A stretch of 64,000 bases of DNA from Symbiodinium natans (Eukaryota; Sar; Dinophyceae; Suessiales; Symbiodiniaceae). How positions within the stretch are numbered: position 1 is the stretch's first letter; each line of letters begins with the position of its first letter. The translations under genes and the position numbers were made by a program. The DNA is taken from the NCBI GenBank assembly GCA_905221605.1, contig CAJNDS010002084.1:1-64000 (forward strand), in the 5' to 3' direction. Shown here piece after piece: positions 34,101-45,233 of this stretch. Under the pieces are notes generated by a model. That model searched no databases. It saw nothing but the letters and a program-made list of their open reading frames with translations, and was not told the origin of the DNA.

Positions 34101-37100
34101 CAGTAGTCAACCTCGGGTGGATGCGGCCTGTTTTGAGCACCCATGCTCGCTCTTTCCTGTCTTCTGGATTTGGCCTTTCGGGTTCTTCAGAGGTCAGGGG
34201 CCAGGTCAACGGGAGTGTCCGGGTTTGATACAAGGGGTGTGGTGGTACCCGGTGCGATTGAGGGCCCAGCCGGAGGAATCAAGGCGAAAATCACCTGCAC
34301 ATCACCGCACTGCTTACGCAAACGAACAGCCTGGGTCCATGTCCGGGGCCTTCCAGGGCATCGTGATGAGGTGGAACACATACGCGGTGACCAACTCGCA
34401 GCCCTCAGAGATGGCTTGTGGACACACGAAACAAGACTTCTGCATCTTTCAGGCACTGGCCTTTGCTTCCCCCGGGTCGATGAGCACGGCATCAGTGAAT
34501 TGATCCTCGTGGATGCAATTGGATGCACAAGGCTTAGAGATGTAGGGATGCATTTTGCAGGTAAGAACGAAGGCGCCTTCCAATTGTCCCGAGCCATCAT
34601 CTGCACCTCCCAGTTCACCTTGAAGGCCTTGGGATTCGGAAGGTGGAGGACGAAGTCTTCTTCTTTTGCAACTTTAGTTTCGTTCAACCGCCCGAGCTGC
34701 GCAAGCCCTCCGAGCCCTCCGAGCCCTCCGAGCCCTCCGAGCCCTCCGAGCCCTCCGAGCCCTCCGAGCCCTCCGAGCCCTCCGAGCCCTCCGAGCCCTC
34801 CGAGCCCTCCGAGCCCTCCGAGCCCTCAACGCGAAATTAACATAAGGATTCTTGTGGTTTGTTTTTTGAGTGGATTGTTTTTTGGGCTTTTGGCTCGTAT
34901 CCCGTAAGCTAATTCTCCGTGCTTTAATAGGATTACCACTATTCATAGAAACGCCTCTATTTTTCTCTTAATCGGAAAACCTCTATATTCTCTACATGTT
35001 AATCGCAAAACATATATTTTCTTCATTTGCATAAAAATCCTACTTTCTTCTCCATTTGTTTTCTTGCACGTTCTGCAGTTGATTGGGAATCTATTTCCTC
35101 TACGCGCATATGCATAGAAAAACACAAGGCCAAACCAAAAGATAAATGCATAATGCCGGCATGGCGGGTTTGGAAAGGATTCGTGTGTGTTTCAATGCAA
35201 GTCCTCTTCATGGGCTGATGTTGTTTACAAAGCAAGTTTGCACAGGTTAACACACATAAAACGTGGGGAGGTTGGGGCGGGCGAGGCTCGTTAGAGGCGC
35301 CCGCTGCGCGTTCTCCGTCCCCCCCTCCCCCAATGGTATCCCCCATAAAACAGGTGGGAACCCCGAAGTCCTAAACCCACCACGAACGACAAGGGGAGAG
35401 GAGAAACCCTCAACCTGAACCCTCAACCTTGAACCCTAAAGCCTGAACCCGAACTAAACCCTGAACCCACCATGAACTCATGGGGCAGAGTGAAAACCCT
35501 GAACCCTACAGCCTAACCCTAAACACTAAACCTACCGTGAACCACGGACCATGAACCACGGCGGGACGGGGAGGAGGGCTACCCCCCTGCTTGCTTCCTT
35601 CTTTCCTTCCTCCTTCGTTCCTCCTTCTTCCTTCCTTCCTTCCCTCCCTCCCTCCCTTCCTTCCCCTGCTACATTTCCGTGCTCTCTTGGTTATTTCCGG
35701 AAAAAACTAAGGTTCGCCTCTTTTAAACATATGAAGACAACACCGAGGTTTTCCTGTCGAAATATGGAGAAAACAGAGGTTTGCTGAACAAATATGGGGA
35801 ACTGGCTTGCGGGATATACAAGAGCTCAACCCTTGAAAAATAGAGGTTCCCTTGAATATAGAGAATTAGCTTGCGAGATAAGAGCCAAACTGCAAAAAAA
35901 TAGCAGCAAGAAGAATTTAAAAACACCAGATAACTTATTTAAAAAACAACACACATACTAAATGAAACAAAGGAGTCCCAATAAAATACCTCTTCCCACC
36001 TATCTCCGCGCCCTGCCTGCTTGAGCTTATCGGCTCGACGTTTTGTCGCTTCATCGCTTCCCACGACGATGGTGCAAATGCAGCACTCCTGCACTCCCAA
36101 ACGTGACTGCTTATCCTGCTTCGTTCGTGTTCCCTGTCTCGCTTGTATCTGCACGGGCGCTTCCATACTCGCAAGTCTCCTCTCCACCATCTGTGTGAGC
36201 TGCAAATCCAACTCCTCCTGTCCTGAGCTGGCTTGCACGGGAACACGAGTCAAAATCTAGAGCAAACTGAGAAAAGCTTAGGTCCTCTTGGCACTACGAT
36301 ACCTGTGTGGGCAATGCTCGCGGCGATTAGGGGCCCTGCGCTTCTTCGATGTATAGCCTGAAGATGGACGTCGTATCAAAGCGACCTCGCAACCGCAGGA
36401 ACAGCTCAGGAAACAGTCCAGGAACAGTCCGGGAACAGTTATGGACCCGTCTTTAAGAAATGCGACACAGATTGGCATGAATGCTCGAGTCGGGACAGGC
36501 AGTATCTGCAAGTGTGAGACATTGTCAGACAGCTTGAAGCAGAAACGGCAGAGGCATCTCTGCCCGAAACAACAAGTTCCACAGCTCTCACGATGGCCAC
36601 CGCCAACGTCATGCCAACGTCTCTCAACCAGCCCAGCCTCTTGGCTTGATGGTGATATGGATCTCTGCTTCCGTCTGCAGGGAAGCAAAGGAAAGCGAAA
36701 GGCAGCATAATATTTTGGGCACACATCAAACCTGAAACCTGCCTCTTGGTCTGCAAACTCAAGTGTTCCAGTCGCTTCTTCATAGTCAATGCCAGCGATG
36801 GCAGTGCCATCTTCCGTCCGATAGGAGCAGGCAACGGCCCTGGCAGCCAATTCCAAGTGCACAGGCAGTGAAGTCTCCTTGCCACTTCCTTGCAGTAGCC
36901 CTAGTTTAAGGGAACGTTGCCTAGGCAGTCTTTGAGGAGCCCAACAGCGGGCAAAAAACTGCTGATCATGAAAGCTCAAACTTGCAAGGCCGCCCTTTTG
37001 CACCAGCATGCCGGTGGACCATAATCGATATTACCTTCGCGATGAGGTGTAGCACAGGAGCAGTGCATGTACCGGCATGTGTGAATGCAAGGGCCTTCTC

Positions 37101-40100
37101 CCCGCCGAAATTCTCGCTGACCTGAAACAAACAAACAACAGCACAGCCACATCCGGGCCATCCCAGTGGTTCTGCTGATGGCCTTCTCTTCTTGGCTGCT
37201 GAAGGCCAGAACTCCGACCGCATCATCATCCACGATCCGAACCTGCGGCAAGCAAGATATTGCCAATGCTTCGAGATCTGCCAGGATGTGGGAGTCTGTT
37301 TGACGTGTTGATTTGGAGTTCCTGGGTCTTGGAAGCCAGGATTGTGATCTCGACCTTTACGTTGCGAGTGGCACGCGTTGGGATGCCAGATTTCTGAGCT
37401 CTGAATTCTTGAGCCGGCTACTACTACTGCAAGGAGCGCCCCGTGGCTTCATCGCCACTTTGGAACTGAGTCTCATGTCTTGCTGTTGCTTGGGTATAGC
37501 TTCTTCAATGCTAAAGACATGTTAGACTCTGAGCCCCTGCTGGCAGGACTGGCCTTTACACTGACCAATAAAAATTCAGGTAGGGAGTATCATGACGGAA
37601 ATACAAGGACTCCTGCGGGATGAACGAGCAAACTGTTTCAGGAGGGCACTTCCGGACTTGGCTTTCGTCATAATGAACTACGGCCATGTCTCATGTAACT
37701 CAACACCGCAGGCGCACGTGAGCGGTCTTATTCTTTCCCAGCTTTGTCGTGACCTGGAGCCGGGCACGATTGAGTCAGGCCTTTTGGTCTCGATACGGTT
37801 TCCATCAGCGGGCTGCCTTGGACTCATCGACGGAGCACGGCTGGTAGAGCTCCACATCGAAGTACGTGTCCGGCTCATGCTCATCGTCATCGAGGATTTG
37901 GATATAGATCATCTTTTCCGTCTCGTCCTGGGTGTTCAGACACTGCTCTTGCTCCGCGCAGAAAGCCCGTGACCGGCCTCGTCAAACTCCAGCGTGCCCT
38001 GCTTTTTGATGAAATCTTTGCCATCTTTGGCCGTGACTTCCTTCGTTCTGTACCTCGTCCACACTGCTACAATTCTCTAAATCTCCAGAACGAAAGCGCA
38101 AGTCCATAGCAGCTCCCTCTTAAAATCCACCCTCGGTGTGGGCTTGCTAGTTTTTGACTCAGCTATTGGGATCACCTGGCCCAAGTCGCCCAGGTCGCCC
38201 AGGTGTCGCATACCCCCAAAGAACTCCACCCGCGAGTATCCCTGGAGCGCCCAAACCCAGAACATCCGCTCAGCGCCGGTCAAGTTGCTTGGGTTTAGGG
38301 AGATGTTTGCAGATGTTTTTCTGTGTAAAGTCATCAAAGTTGGAGGGCACGAGACACTCCCTTTGCCCAATGGCTCGATGCTGTCGGACTCTCTGGTGAC
38401 CAGCAGCTCCTCAAGAGGAAAAAACGGAATCGCGCTCGTTCTACGACACCTCGCCATTCCCAAACCGCGATCACATGCGGTCACATGCGGTCACATGCGG
38501 TCGCATGTCATCATGTGCTATGTTCCCCCACAGTCCAGCATGTCACAGCTTTCAAGGCAGGAGTACTCCAGGTGCCTCACAGAAAGCAAAAAGCCAAAGC
38601 AATAGCATCACATCACTGGTCACTGTAACAGCGTCTCACAGCTTTGGATCTGATATGATCTGATGCATTCTCTTAGACAAGAGAGAATATCAAACCTGCG
38701 ACGCGCTCACTCTCGATAGTTCTCCGTGGAATGATGCAACGCATGCGGTTCTGCATAGGGCTCTAGCTCGAAGGCGAACACGACGTTGGGCTTAGCTGCC
38801 TCCTGTTGTCACGGCCACAGGCAGCAGTGTAGAGAAACCGAATCGTTCGATTTGGACAGTGGCCTTCTCATCAGGCGAAAGTTGCACGGGGACCTGAGAT
38901 GCAAAACGCCACTGGCACACTAGTCCCAACACGCGCACACGGCAAACGCATACACACAGGACTGGCTAAGTTCACGGCTACCTTGGTATCAGATTTCCGC
39001 CTTGCCAAAACGGAATCTTGGAAAGTGTGCGCAAAGTAGTACAGAACTTTCTTAATTATCAATTCTTACGTCAGAACTTTTTTCACTTCTTAAAGGTCTA
39101 TTTTGTCTGCCGCTCCAGATGAACGTTTGAAGCTTTCGACGCAGAATGCCTTCGAGCTTGGTGGAGAGTTTGAAAGCCAAAGCTTGACGGGTGGAAAGGC
39201 AACTACGGAGGCCGAACGGCAGCATGCTTGAGAGTTTAGCTCGGACGGCTGCTTGCTGTGGTCGGTGAAGTTGTGCTCGGGAAGTTCGCGATGATGGCCG
39301 CCCCCTCACTGCTGCTGATGATGCGGCTTGCAGCGCTGGACTGACAGTACCAATGCGGCTCCGCAAAAATGTGATCCAGCGTCCTTCGCAGACCTCCAAC
39401 TACGGGGGGAGGGCTCGCTGGGGGGGATGAATTCCGAGCATTAGAATCGAGTCTGGAGTTTCAGCAACTCCTGCTCTCTTCAGCTTTTATAGCTTTTTTT
39501 TGAAACATAACATGAAAACACACTGGGCAGTCCACTTGTTTGAGCACCGATCTGTGACAAGCTTAGTTTTTCTTAAGATTCAAGCTCTCGGACACTCGAG
39601 CTTGCAAGCTTACCAAGCTTTCAAATTCGCGAGCCGACGGAGACTCTTCTAGCTAATAATACGGCTCAAGTTTAGACCCCTCAATCTCTCAAATTCTCTT
39701 TCTAAATTCTCTCAGAATCTGAACCTCCAAATCTTCCCCGAAGTCTATACTTGTTTAAGCCTTCGAAGCAAACTCTCCCTGACTTTCCATGCCTCCAAAA
39801 CGCTGCGACAACCTCTGTCGGACTTGCAACTTCGAAACTTGGCCGAACTGCAAGCACCAATATCTTCAGATACTCTTTCAATCGTGGATTTCTTGTCGAG
39901 CCGGTCTCTTCCTGTGCCACATGACTGCCTGTGAAAGCGGCATCCCCCCTGAAATGCGTTTGAGCTGTCTTTTGACTCAAAATGTCGAGCTTTCAAGCTC
40001 CCACACTGTCGAACTCAAAGCACCTCGCTCAGGATGCTCTTCCTGAAAAAACACGGGCTGCTAACGGCCGAGGGCGGTTGTTCGGGGATTGCTTGGCTTG

Positions 40101-42548
40101 AGTGGGACACTCCGGCCCATTTCCTGCCACGAACCTCCTGGAAAGTTACGAAAGCAGTTACAACTAATCGCGCTTCCCAAACAGCAACCCCACCCAATAC
40201 ATAGCAACACCCCTGGCAGCAAAACAACTTCTTGAGATTGGTTTTGTCCCTACTCTGCTTCCAGGCACGCTGGCAAGCCATGAGCATTAAGCATAGTAAG
40301 CTTGGACCTCCATCCGGAACAATGCAAACCGTAGCAGAGTCATACACAAGTCGTTCGCTCACACATGCTCACAATCCTTGTTCATTCTCGAGCCTTCCGC
40401 CACCGAAGATTTTCTCTGTGGCAGCTATGCGTCGAGCAGCTCTGGAGGGTTCTTCCTGTGTCACAAACTGCTTCACATTGCAATTCACCCCAACAGATTC
40501 CTGAGATTTCCGGATGACACACACAATTCTGAGACAGGGACCACTGCACCAAACTCTTCTCTAATCAGGGCCACAACTTTGTCCTGTTCAGAGTGCATTC
40601 ACACACATTCCAGAGGCGCGTTAATGAAACCAGCAACGCATGCCAGCGCGGCATCTGGAATCCCTGTTCCATGCTTCTTGAGAATTCGCATCCTCATGGT
40701 GGCAATCTCCTGCGAATGGCGGGAGGTGTAGTAGAAGCAGGCAACACTTCATCGATCACCGCCAATTGGCAGGCAAGGCAACTAGAGCAACTAATGTTAG
40801 CAGACCCCTTTCGGCCTGCTCTGTCGCTGCATCCAGCAATACTTTCTCCGCCTCCTTGCTCTTGCCCCCTCTGGCAAAGTAGCCTTTGTCCTCAGGCAAC
40901 AACACAGTGATGGGCGATGACTTTGGTACACAGAGCAGAAGAAGCACTGTGCCAAGGCCGGGCACACTTCGGGAAAGCTGAGATACTGGCGGCCAGGAAG
41001 GCAAGCAGCACTAGGACCGGAAAGAGGAAGAACGTTATGAGCGCCTCCGTCGGCGAAAAGGGCAGGGTTGCTGCGACAATGTTTATGGCATCCTCGCCCT
41101 GCTTCCGGGCAAACATTACAAAGGCACGGTTGGGGATGTTGGGGACAAGGCGTCCATCGAGTTTTCGCAGCTTGCAGCGTGCGATCTCGTCAGACGCCGG
41201 CTATACCAATACATGTTTATCTTTCCTGCTTGTTTGTAGCCAGCGTTGATGAATGCCCAAGACTTGTTCAAGCTTTGAATTTTATGTCGTGTGCCCGATG
41301 CAGCATAAATACTCAATGCCATGGCTCCATTAGAAGCGCAGTCACTTTCTGCTACGAGCAGACGTGGTCAGCTGTTCAAACCGTAATCGGGGCCGAAGTG
41401 AACAGGGATCCAGGGCGTCAGCTGTTCAAACCGTAATCGGGGCCGAAGTGAACAGGGATCCAGGGCTACAACTTAGAATGAGCACGGAGCGCCATGCATT
41501 TTGTTAGTGATGTAATACTGGTGCATCCAAGCTGCCTCCTCAATGGTGATAACCTGGCTAAGGGCAGGAAGAGGAAGATCCACGTAAGGCCGGAAAAGAC
41601 TAGAAGATAAGCTGCATCACCCAACATGCCAGGGCGACGTCAGGTGTCCACAGCATACAGATCACGATTAGCCAAACGTATGCTAAAACGGAGAAGGTCG
41701 CTGTCACTGCAAAGACCTCCCAGAACACCAGTTCGGGGCTCATTTTCACATTCCCTCAGATACCCCGCCTGGATATCCTTGATCCTACGGAACTCGCCAC
41801 CAGGGATTGCCGAAACGCAAACAGCTGTGATGACCAGCAAATTGAAAGCTGCACTGCCCACCTGGAAACATAAGCCATGGTGGCTATTCGTTGTGCTTCT
41901 GAGCAACACCACAAATTGAATGCAAGTAGGGCCGTGGCAATTGTGGATGGACCCAAATCACCAGAGTACATCTCATTTTTGAGAAGCTCTATGACCTTAG
42001 CAGCAATGTCAAGCACTGTCCGCCCTACATGCGCGACACACACATGCCGCATCATGCGCCCTGCAAACGCCCGGCTTGGGTTCAAGCACTCAGCAGGATC
42101 TCCGGAGCGCTAGAACCCAAAGCCATCAGCGTCAAGTTTGAGACGGTTGCATTCCACACCTTGACCTTTCGCAGGCATTGACATGTCATGTGAGGACCCA
42201 TGGCATTTGCGTCTCTTCACATTGCGCCAAGGCAGCCAAGGCACGGTGATGAAAGTCTGCAGATTGGAGCTGAAGACACGCTTCTTCTTCGACGTAATCT
42301 GTTCGCATCACTTGCATGTGTGCATTTCCACGTAGCTCTGAAGGCTCGCAACTTCCTGTCCCAAGGTTAAGGCCTTCTCGATCGATCCCATGAAGATGTC
42401 AGAGACAATACCCACACCTTCAGCAAGGGCGAGCCCGTACACTGCCCCGTCTTTGCGTGGCGCAGCGCTGGAGTCGAGTGGTCTTGCGTCGAACTGAGGC
42501 TATGGCCCATAAAGGACCAGAACAGCCCGGTGAAGTACAACACCGCAC
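31173..42548 (-). CDS. NCX: Na+/Ca2+ exchanger, NCX type, about 38 exons
   Basis: An NCX (SLC8-like) antiporter swaps Na+ for Ca2+ across a membrane and is regulated by cytosolic Calx-beta domains. The whole architecture is present: an N-terminal membrane half with the alpha-1 repeat, a loop with two Calx-beta domains, and a C-terminal half with the alpha-2 repeat. Phases agree at the resolved junctions. Key residues are intact: the alpha-1 Glu in [10 protein letters not shown] and the alpha-2 Asp in GTSLPDTFAS, plus GDLGPSTI and [15 protein letters not shown]. Counting resolved introns, nearly all start with GC, with a few GT and one GA. One exon is only 18 nt. Missing or uncertain: the first exon with Met, the exon between 36646 and 36385, part of Calx-1 near 38.8 kb, and the last exon 31173-31207. 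Exon lists are in the three block entries below. Introns hold large repeats. The gene is at least 11.4 kb long for roughly 2.1 kb of coding sequence. Confidence 0.92.
31435..31493. repeat. tandem duplication in an NCX intron
   Basis: CTGTCTGCTAGACATGTACTTG occurs twice in tandem, unit about 26 bp, just before exon 31370-31421 in plus-strand order. Confidence 0.85.
32117..33322. repeat. 1.2-kb CA/CC-rich tandem array in an NCX intron
   Basis: The array fills most of the 1,387-nt intron between NCX exons 33368-33421 and 31923-31980. Blocks differ in unit: 32117-32440 CCCCACACCACACCG-like units; 32450-32540 CACACCAC; 32540-32705 CCACCACG, about 20 copies; 32796-32940 CATCAC, about 24 copies; 33000-33070 a 13-mer CACCACACCATCA; 33070-33125 an 11-mer; then mixed units to 33322. 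The plus strand has almost no G except in the CG-bearing blocks. Long His-, Pro- or Trp/Gly-rich frames on both strands here are artefacts. Confidence 0.97.
34690..34828. repeat. 9-nt minisatellite, GAGCCCTCC
   Basis: About 15 nearly perfect units. It lies in the NCX intron 34628-36016, so the Pro-Pro-Ser, Glu-Pro-Ser or Arg-Ala readings are not protein. Confidence 0.97.
35370..35545. repeat. degenerate telomere-like tract, CCCTAAA type
   Basis: Many imperfect CCCTAAA, CCCTGAA and CCCTCAA words on the plus strand, inside the same NCX intron. TTTAGGG is the plant and dinoflagellate telomere unit. Confidence 0.8.
35575..35670. repeat. CCTT/CTTC pyrimidine tract
   Basis: Imperfect CCTT and CCCT units, nearly pure pyrimidine, adjoining the telomere-like tract in the same NCX intron. 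Confidence 0.9.
38120..38275. mobile_element. dispersed repeat family, copy 3, inverted
   Basis: In reverse complement: a unit like GGGTTTGGGCGCTCCAGGG near 38245-38265, then the core CCCACACCGAGGGTGG (38130-38145) and TTTTAAG. It lies in the NCX intron upstream of exon 37978-38040. Same order of parts as copies 1 and 2. Confidence 0.65.
38466..38508. repeat. 10-nt repeat, GCGGTCACAT
   Basis: Four units, the last diverged, in an NCX intron. Confidence 0.85.
40394..42548 (-). other. NCX: NCX exons, N-terminal membrane half
   Basis: Exons 42507-42548, 42374-42417, 42278-42298 (3' edge tentative), 42088-42165, 41939-41995, 41769-41861, 41639-41716, 41536-41553, 40991-41044, 40802-40890 (3' edge tentative), 40644-40709, 40548-40583, 40394-40455. 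Sequence landmarks in order: [55 protein letters not shown] (alpha-1); [60 protein letters not shown]; then the soluble loop starting [17 protein letters not shown] and continuing with [12 protein letters not shown] and [14 protein letters not shown]. Upstream, about 42600-42700 has an open stretch (NGIFGSKIPPYHCEDPS) that might be the preceding exon, but its phase does not fit. Confidence 0.88.
41367..41466. repeat. perfect 50-bp tandem duplication in an NCX intron
   Basis: The 50-bp unit beginning GTCAGCTGTTCAAACCG occurs twice with no difference, between NCX exons 41536-41553 and 40991-41044. Confidence 0.95.
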
Positions 42549-43652
42549 CTCAGACTATCAAGACTGCCAAGACATACCGAGACTACCAAGCCGCGGCAAG
42601 CCGGAGTGGCATGGCAACGGAAATTCTGGACGGGTCCTCACAATGGTATGGAGGGATTTTGGACCCAAAGATGCCATTCTTGCCCCACCGATGTGGCCAG
42701 ACATGGGGCGCTGATGGGCGCTGGCTACGATCGATTCCGAACCCTAAACGGCCCTAAGCTATGGGAATGCGGTTGCCATCAAGTGGCTCAGTTCCTTTTC
42801 AAGGGCTTTCCAGATTCTCTCTTATTTCCTCTCACAAACATTTCGGCCTTAAAGTTTTCAAGCATGTTCTGGCCTCGTTGGCTTGGGTCTGGCTCCAGTG
42901 ACCGACCGCAGACACATGCCATGATTCCATGTTCGGATTGCCGCAGTGCCAAAGCAGTAAGCCATTTTGTCGTTGCTTGGCCCAAGGGTGCTTCCGAAGA
43001 ACAGACACAGCAGTGCATGGGTTAATCGGCGCCACCAATGTGGAGTGGCTGACCAGCTGCTGATTGGAGAAGCTAGCGGTAGCTTCCGAAACTGTTCTCT
43101 CTCTCTCACTCACTCACTCTCTCTCTCTCTCTCTCTAGAGAACTCACGCATTCTCGGGAAGCGGCGAAGTGCTGGATGCCATGTCTGCTCATCTGGCCGA
43201 AAAAATTTGATCAGAAGCAAGCAGCAAACAAACGCTTCCGTGTCCCTTTACTTGGCTAGACCGGTGGACCGATGGAACATCACGCAGAATTCTTTGAACA
43301 AACATTGAAGTCATCTAACAGAATCTAACATCTACGTTGACACAGCTGAGACCCCGCCTGGCGCGAAGAGGGGAAGCATAAGACCGCCTCCACCTACCTG
43401 GCGGCGGCAACAGTTTAAGTCCCGGAAGCTTACGTATATATACGTATATCGTTCATGGTCTTTGATGATGCCAACAAGCACCCCGAGCAGAGGAGGATCC
43501 GGCCTCGCATATTCCTGGAGAACTGTCACATGTCGAGTTGGCAGCGGTAAGGTTTTCTCCACTCATTTCGACACCTTATGAGAGCGGATTCAACTGAGAC
43601 CGACCACTGCCATTGCAAGACGCAACGTTCTGTCTGGCAACAGCACACAAAC
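42549..43652. other. upstream flank of NCX
   Basis: Should hold the missing NCX first exons. A CT microsatellite is at about 43097-43138. A minus-strand open stretch at about 43470-43560 (EYARPDPPLLGVLVGIIKDH) may be an exon of the gene entered next. Confidence 0.35.
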
Positions 43653-43740
43653 GGTAAGGATCCAGCTCTTCTGCAATTTGCAGAAATTTCGGGATCGGAC
43701 TCCCCACTGGAGCCAACACACATGCCGGGAACTGAGCCTC
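43653..43740 (-). CDS. internal exon of an unrecognised gene
   Basis: Starts after GTTACAG with GAG, ends phase 1 before a GT donor, 29 codons: EAQFPACVLAPVGSPIPKFL, then QIAEELDPY. It could be a far-upstream NCX exon or a separate gene; the sequence does not resemble NCX N-termini that I know. Confidence 0.5.
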
Positions 43741-44099
43741 CTGTAACCTGTCGTCGGCCTAGATTCACACGCTAAGTGCCCGCAACAAGTTGCACAACAA
43801 TGTGGAGCATGGCGCAAGAGTCATATGAACGCTGAGATCTGCTATTCTGCGCTTCTCGTTTTGAGAAGCGGCCTTTGTACAGTTTTTACACTTTTGTGTG
43901 CGATCTAACAGGCCAAGAGGTCACGCAGCAACTTCATTGGCGACTCTCTCCCTGACCTGCAAAGGTCAAGCCAACACAACGTCCCGAGTCAAGCCAAGAT
44001 GTTCTCATGGCCTGCTCAGCTCGACTTCGTAGCATGTTGCTCTCGAAGTCGAGATGACGGCCTGAGCCCAGGCAAAATTAGTACTTTCACTTGGCCACT

Positions 44100-44340
44100 T
44101 GAAGCACTTGAAGCCTCGGTCTTTCAATTCCGACAGCTTCCTTTCGAGCTCCTGCACCAAGCAAAATCCCTCCCTGCCCGCAAATTCTCTCGCTTAGTGT
44201 CTTTCACTTTCTCCTTGCGCTCGCCGCTCAGGAGGGCCAGGGCCCCCCGGTCACGATCTTCCTCCTCCTCCACGATGCACGTGGTCTTGAACATTTTGCA
44301 GCGTGTGACACAAATCGGTGGATATTGTACATGTTGCACA
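44100..44340 (-). CDS. possible exon, charged protein, unrecognised
   Basis: The frame encodes VEEEEDRDRGALALLSGERK, then EKVKDTKRENLRAG, to a stop at about 44124. Strongly charged and helix-prone. Boundaries not fixed. Confidence 0.35.
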
Positions 44341-44787
44341 TGTTACACATGCTTGCTAACTTCAGGAGAAAAACCAGAACAAGGCATGTGCCCCGAGCAA
44401 CTTCTCACGGGCGACTGGAAACTTTCACACACATCGAATGAGCAGCAAGTGGGTGCCGATAGTGCGACACACTCTCTCCCTCATCCATGCCAGAGGTCAG
44501 GGCGCCGTACTTGAAATGAAAACCTTATGATGACTCATGACCTAGAGCACGTCGGGTAACCCTGCTGCTCAAGGAAGTTCCAAAGTGAGCTTTGCTACGA
44601 CTGCGGAGGATCTTGAAGGCATCAAGACATATGTACATGGCTTTCTTTCTGTGAACAACACGACGGGTCGTCAATGAGCTAAAAGATGGCTGCTTCATTC
44701 AACCCGCAATGCAACAGCGTCCTGGAAAAAACAAACATTGCAAACTGTCGCACCAAAAACTCTGATTGCTTGGTGGTATGGATATGC

Positions 44788-45233
44788 TCAAGTCCGTTCT
44801 TGCATGTTGCAAACGAGCCCGGCCACACCACTGGCCTCGCTGTTGCGCTGGAATCTGGCAAAGTCATCTCGCACCTTAGATTTACTGATCTGCTGGAAGT
44901 TGGATGGCTTCACAGCAGTGCAAGGCAGTGGAAGACACCAAGCCAAAGGCCAATTATGCAGGCAACTCCCCTTGAACTGAGCAATCATCTGGTACCTTCT
45001 CGTTGCGTTCAGAAGCTCTGAGCCACACGCAACCTCCATGTCATCTCGCAAGAGGGAGAGGTCTTCCGTTGATCTGCATTCCATGTTGAAGCATCTTGAC
45101 GACACCAGTGTTCACCAAGTCCAAGGGCATTAGCAGCCTTCGTAAAGCGGCTTGTAACTTGCTGTACTCCTGCGCGTAGTCCAGCAATTGGTCCTAGGGT
45201 TGTCTTGAGGCATAGCCGTCGAACTAAAGCCAA
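44788..45233 (-). CDS. unrecognised gene, several exons
   Basis: Protein-like minus-strand stretches: KTTLGPIAGLRAGVQQVTSR then FTKAANALGLGE (about 45120-45225), STEDLSLLRDDMEVACGSEL then LNATRRYQMIAQFK (about 44965-45070), and VRDDFARFQRNSEASG (about 44830-44880). They lie in different frames and so are separate exons. No family recognised. Confidence 0.45.

Larger units (their letters stand above)
31173..36222 (-). other. NCX: NCX exons, C-terminal membrane half
   Basis: Exons 36017-36222 (5' edge tentative), 34607-34627, 34461-34505, 34350-34403, 34271-34294, 34039-34111, 33946-33969, 33788-33848, 33680-33716, 33368-33421, 31923-31980, 31816-31857, 31678-31742, 31550-31591, 31370-31421, 31173-31207 (weak). 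Landmarks: [104 protein letters not shown] and [12 protein letters not shown] (alpha-2); [70 protein letters not shown]. The last matches the RRR...GGELGGP segment of animal NCX. Confidence 0.88.
36335..38893 (-). other. NCX: NCX exons, two Calx-beta domains
   Basis: Exons 38800-38893 (3' edge tentative), 37978-38040, 37817-37927, 37183-37242, 37095-37121, 36994-37034, 36743-36839, 36646-36674, 36335-36385. Calx-1: [18 protein letters not shown], then [19 protein letters not shown], then [19 protein letters not shown]. Calx-2: [89 protein letters not shown]. The DDD and DEHEPD clusters are the acidic Ca2+-binding type positions of Calx-beta. A short exon before 36385 is missing (phase gap). 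Confidence 0.88.

Noticed and set aside
34461-34570. Minus-strand stretch with [10 protein letters not shown], at first taken for a metallo-beta-lactamase fold
   Set aside because: No HxHxDH motif nearby. The piece fits in phase between NCX exons and aligns with the EQF-EAI region of exchangers.
34143-34907. 254-residue plus-strand frame with a PPS tail
   Set aside because: It is antisense to several supported NCX exons and its tail is the 9-nt minisatellite.
36278-37009. 243-residue minus-strand frame containing a Calx-beta segment
   Set aside because: Only 36743-36839 within it is in the correct frame; the rest is intron read-through.
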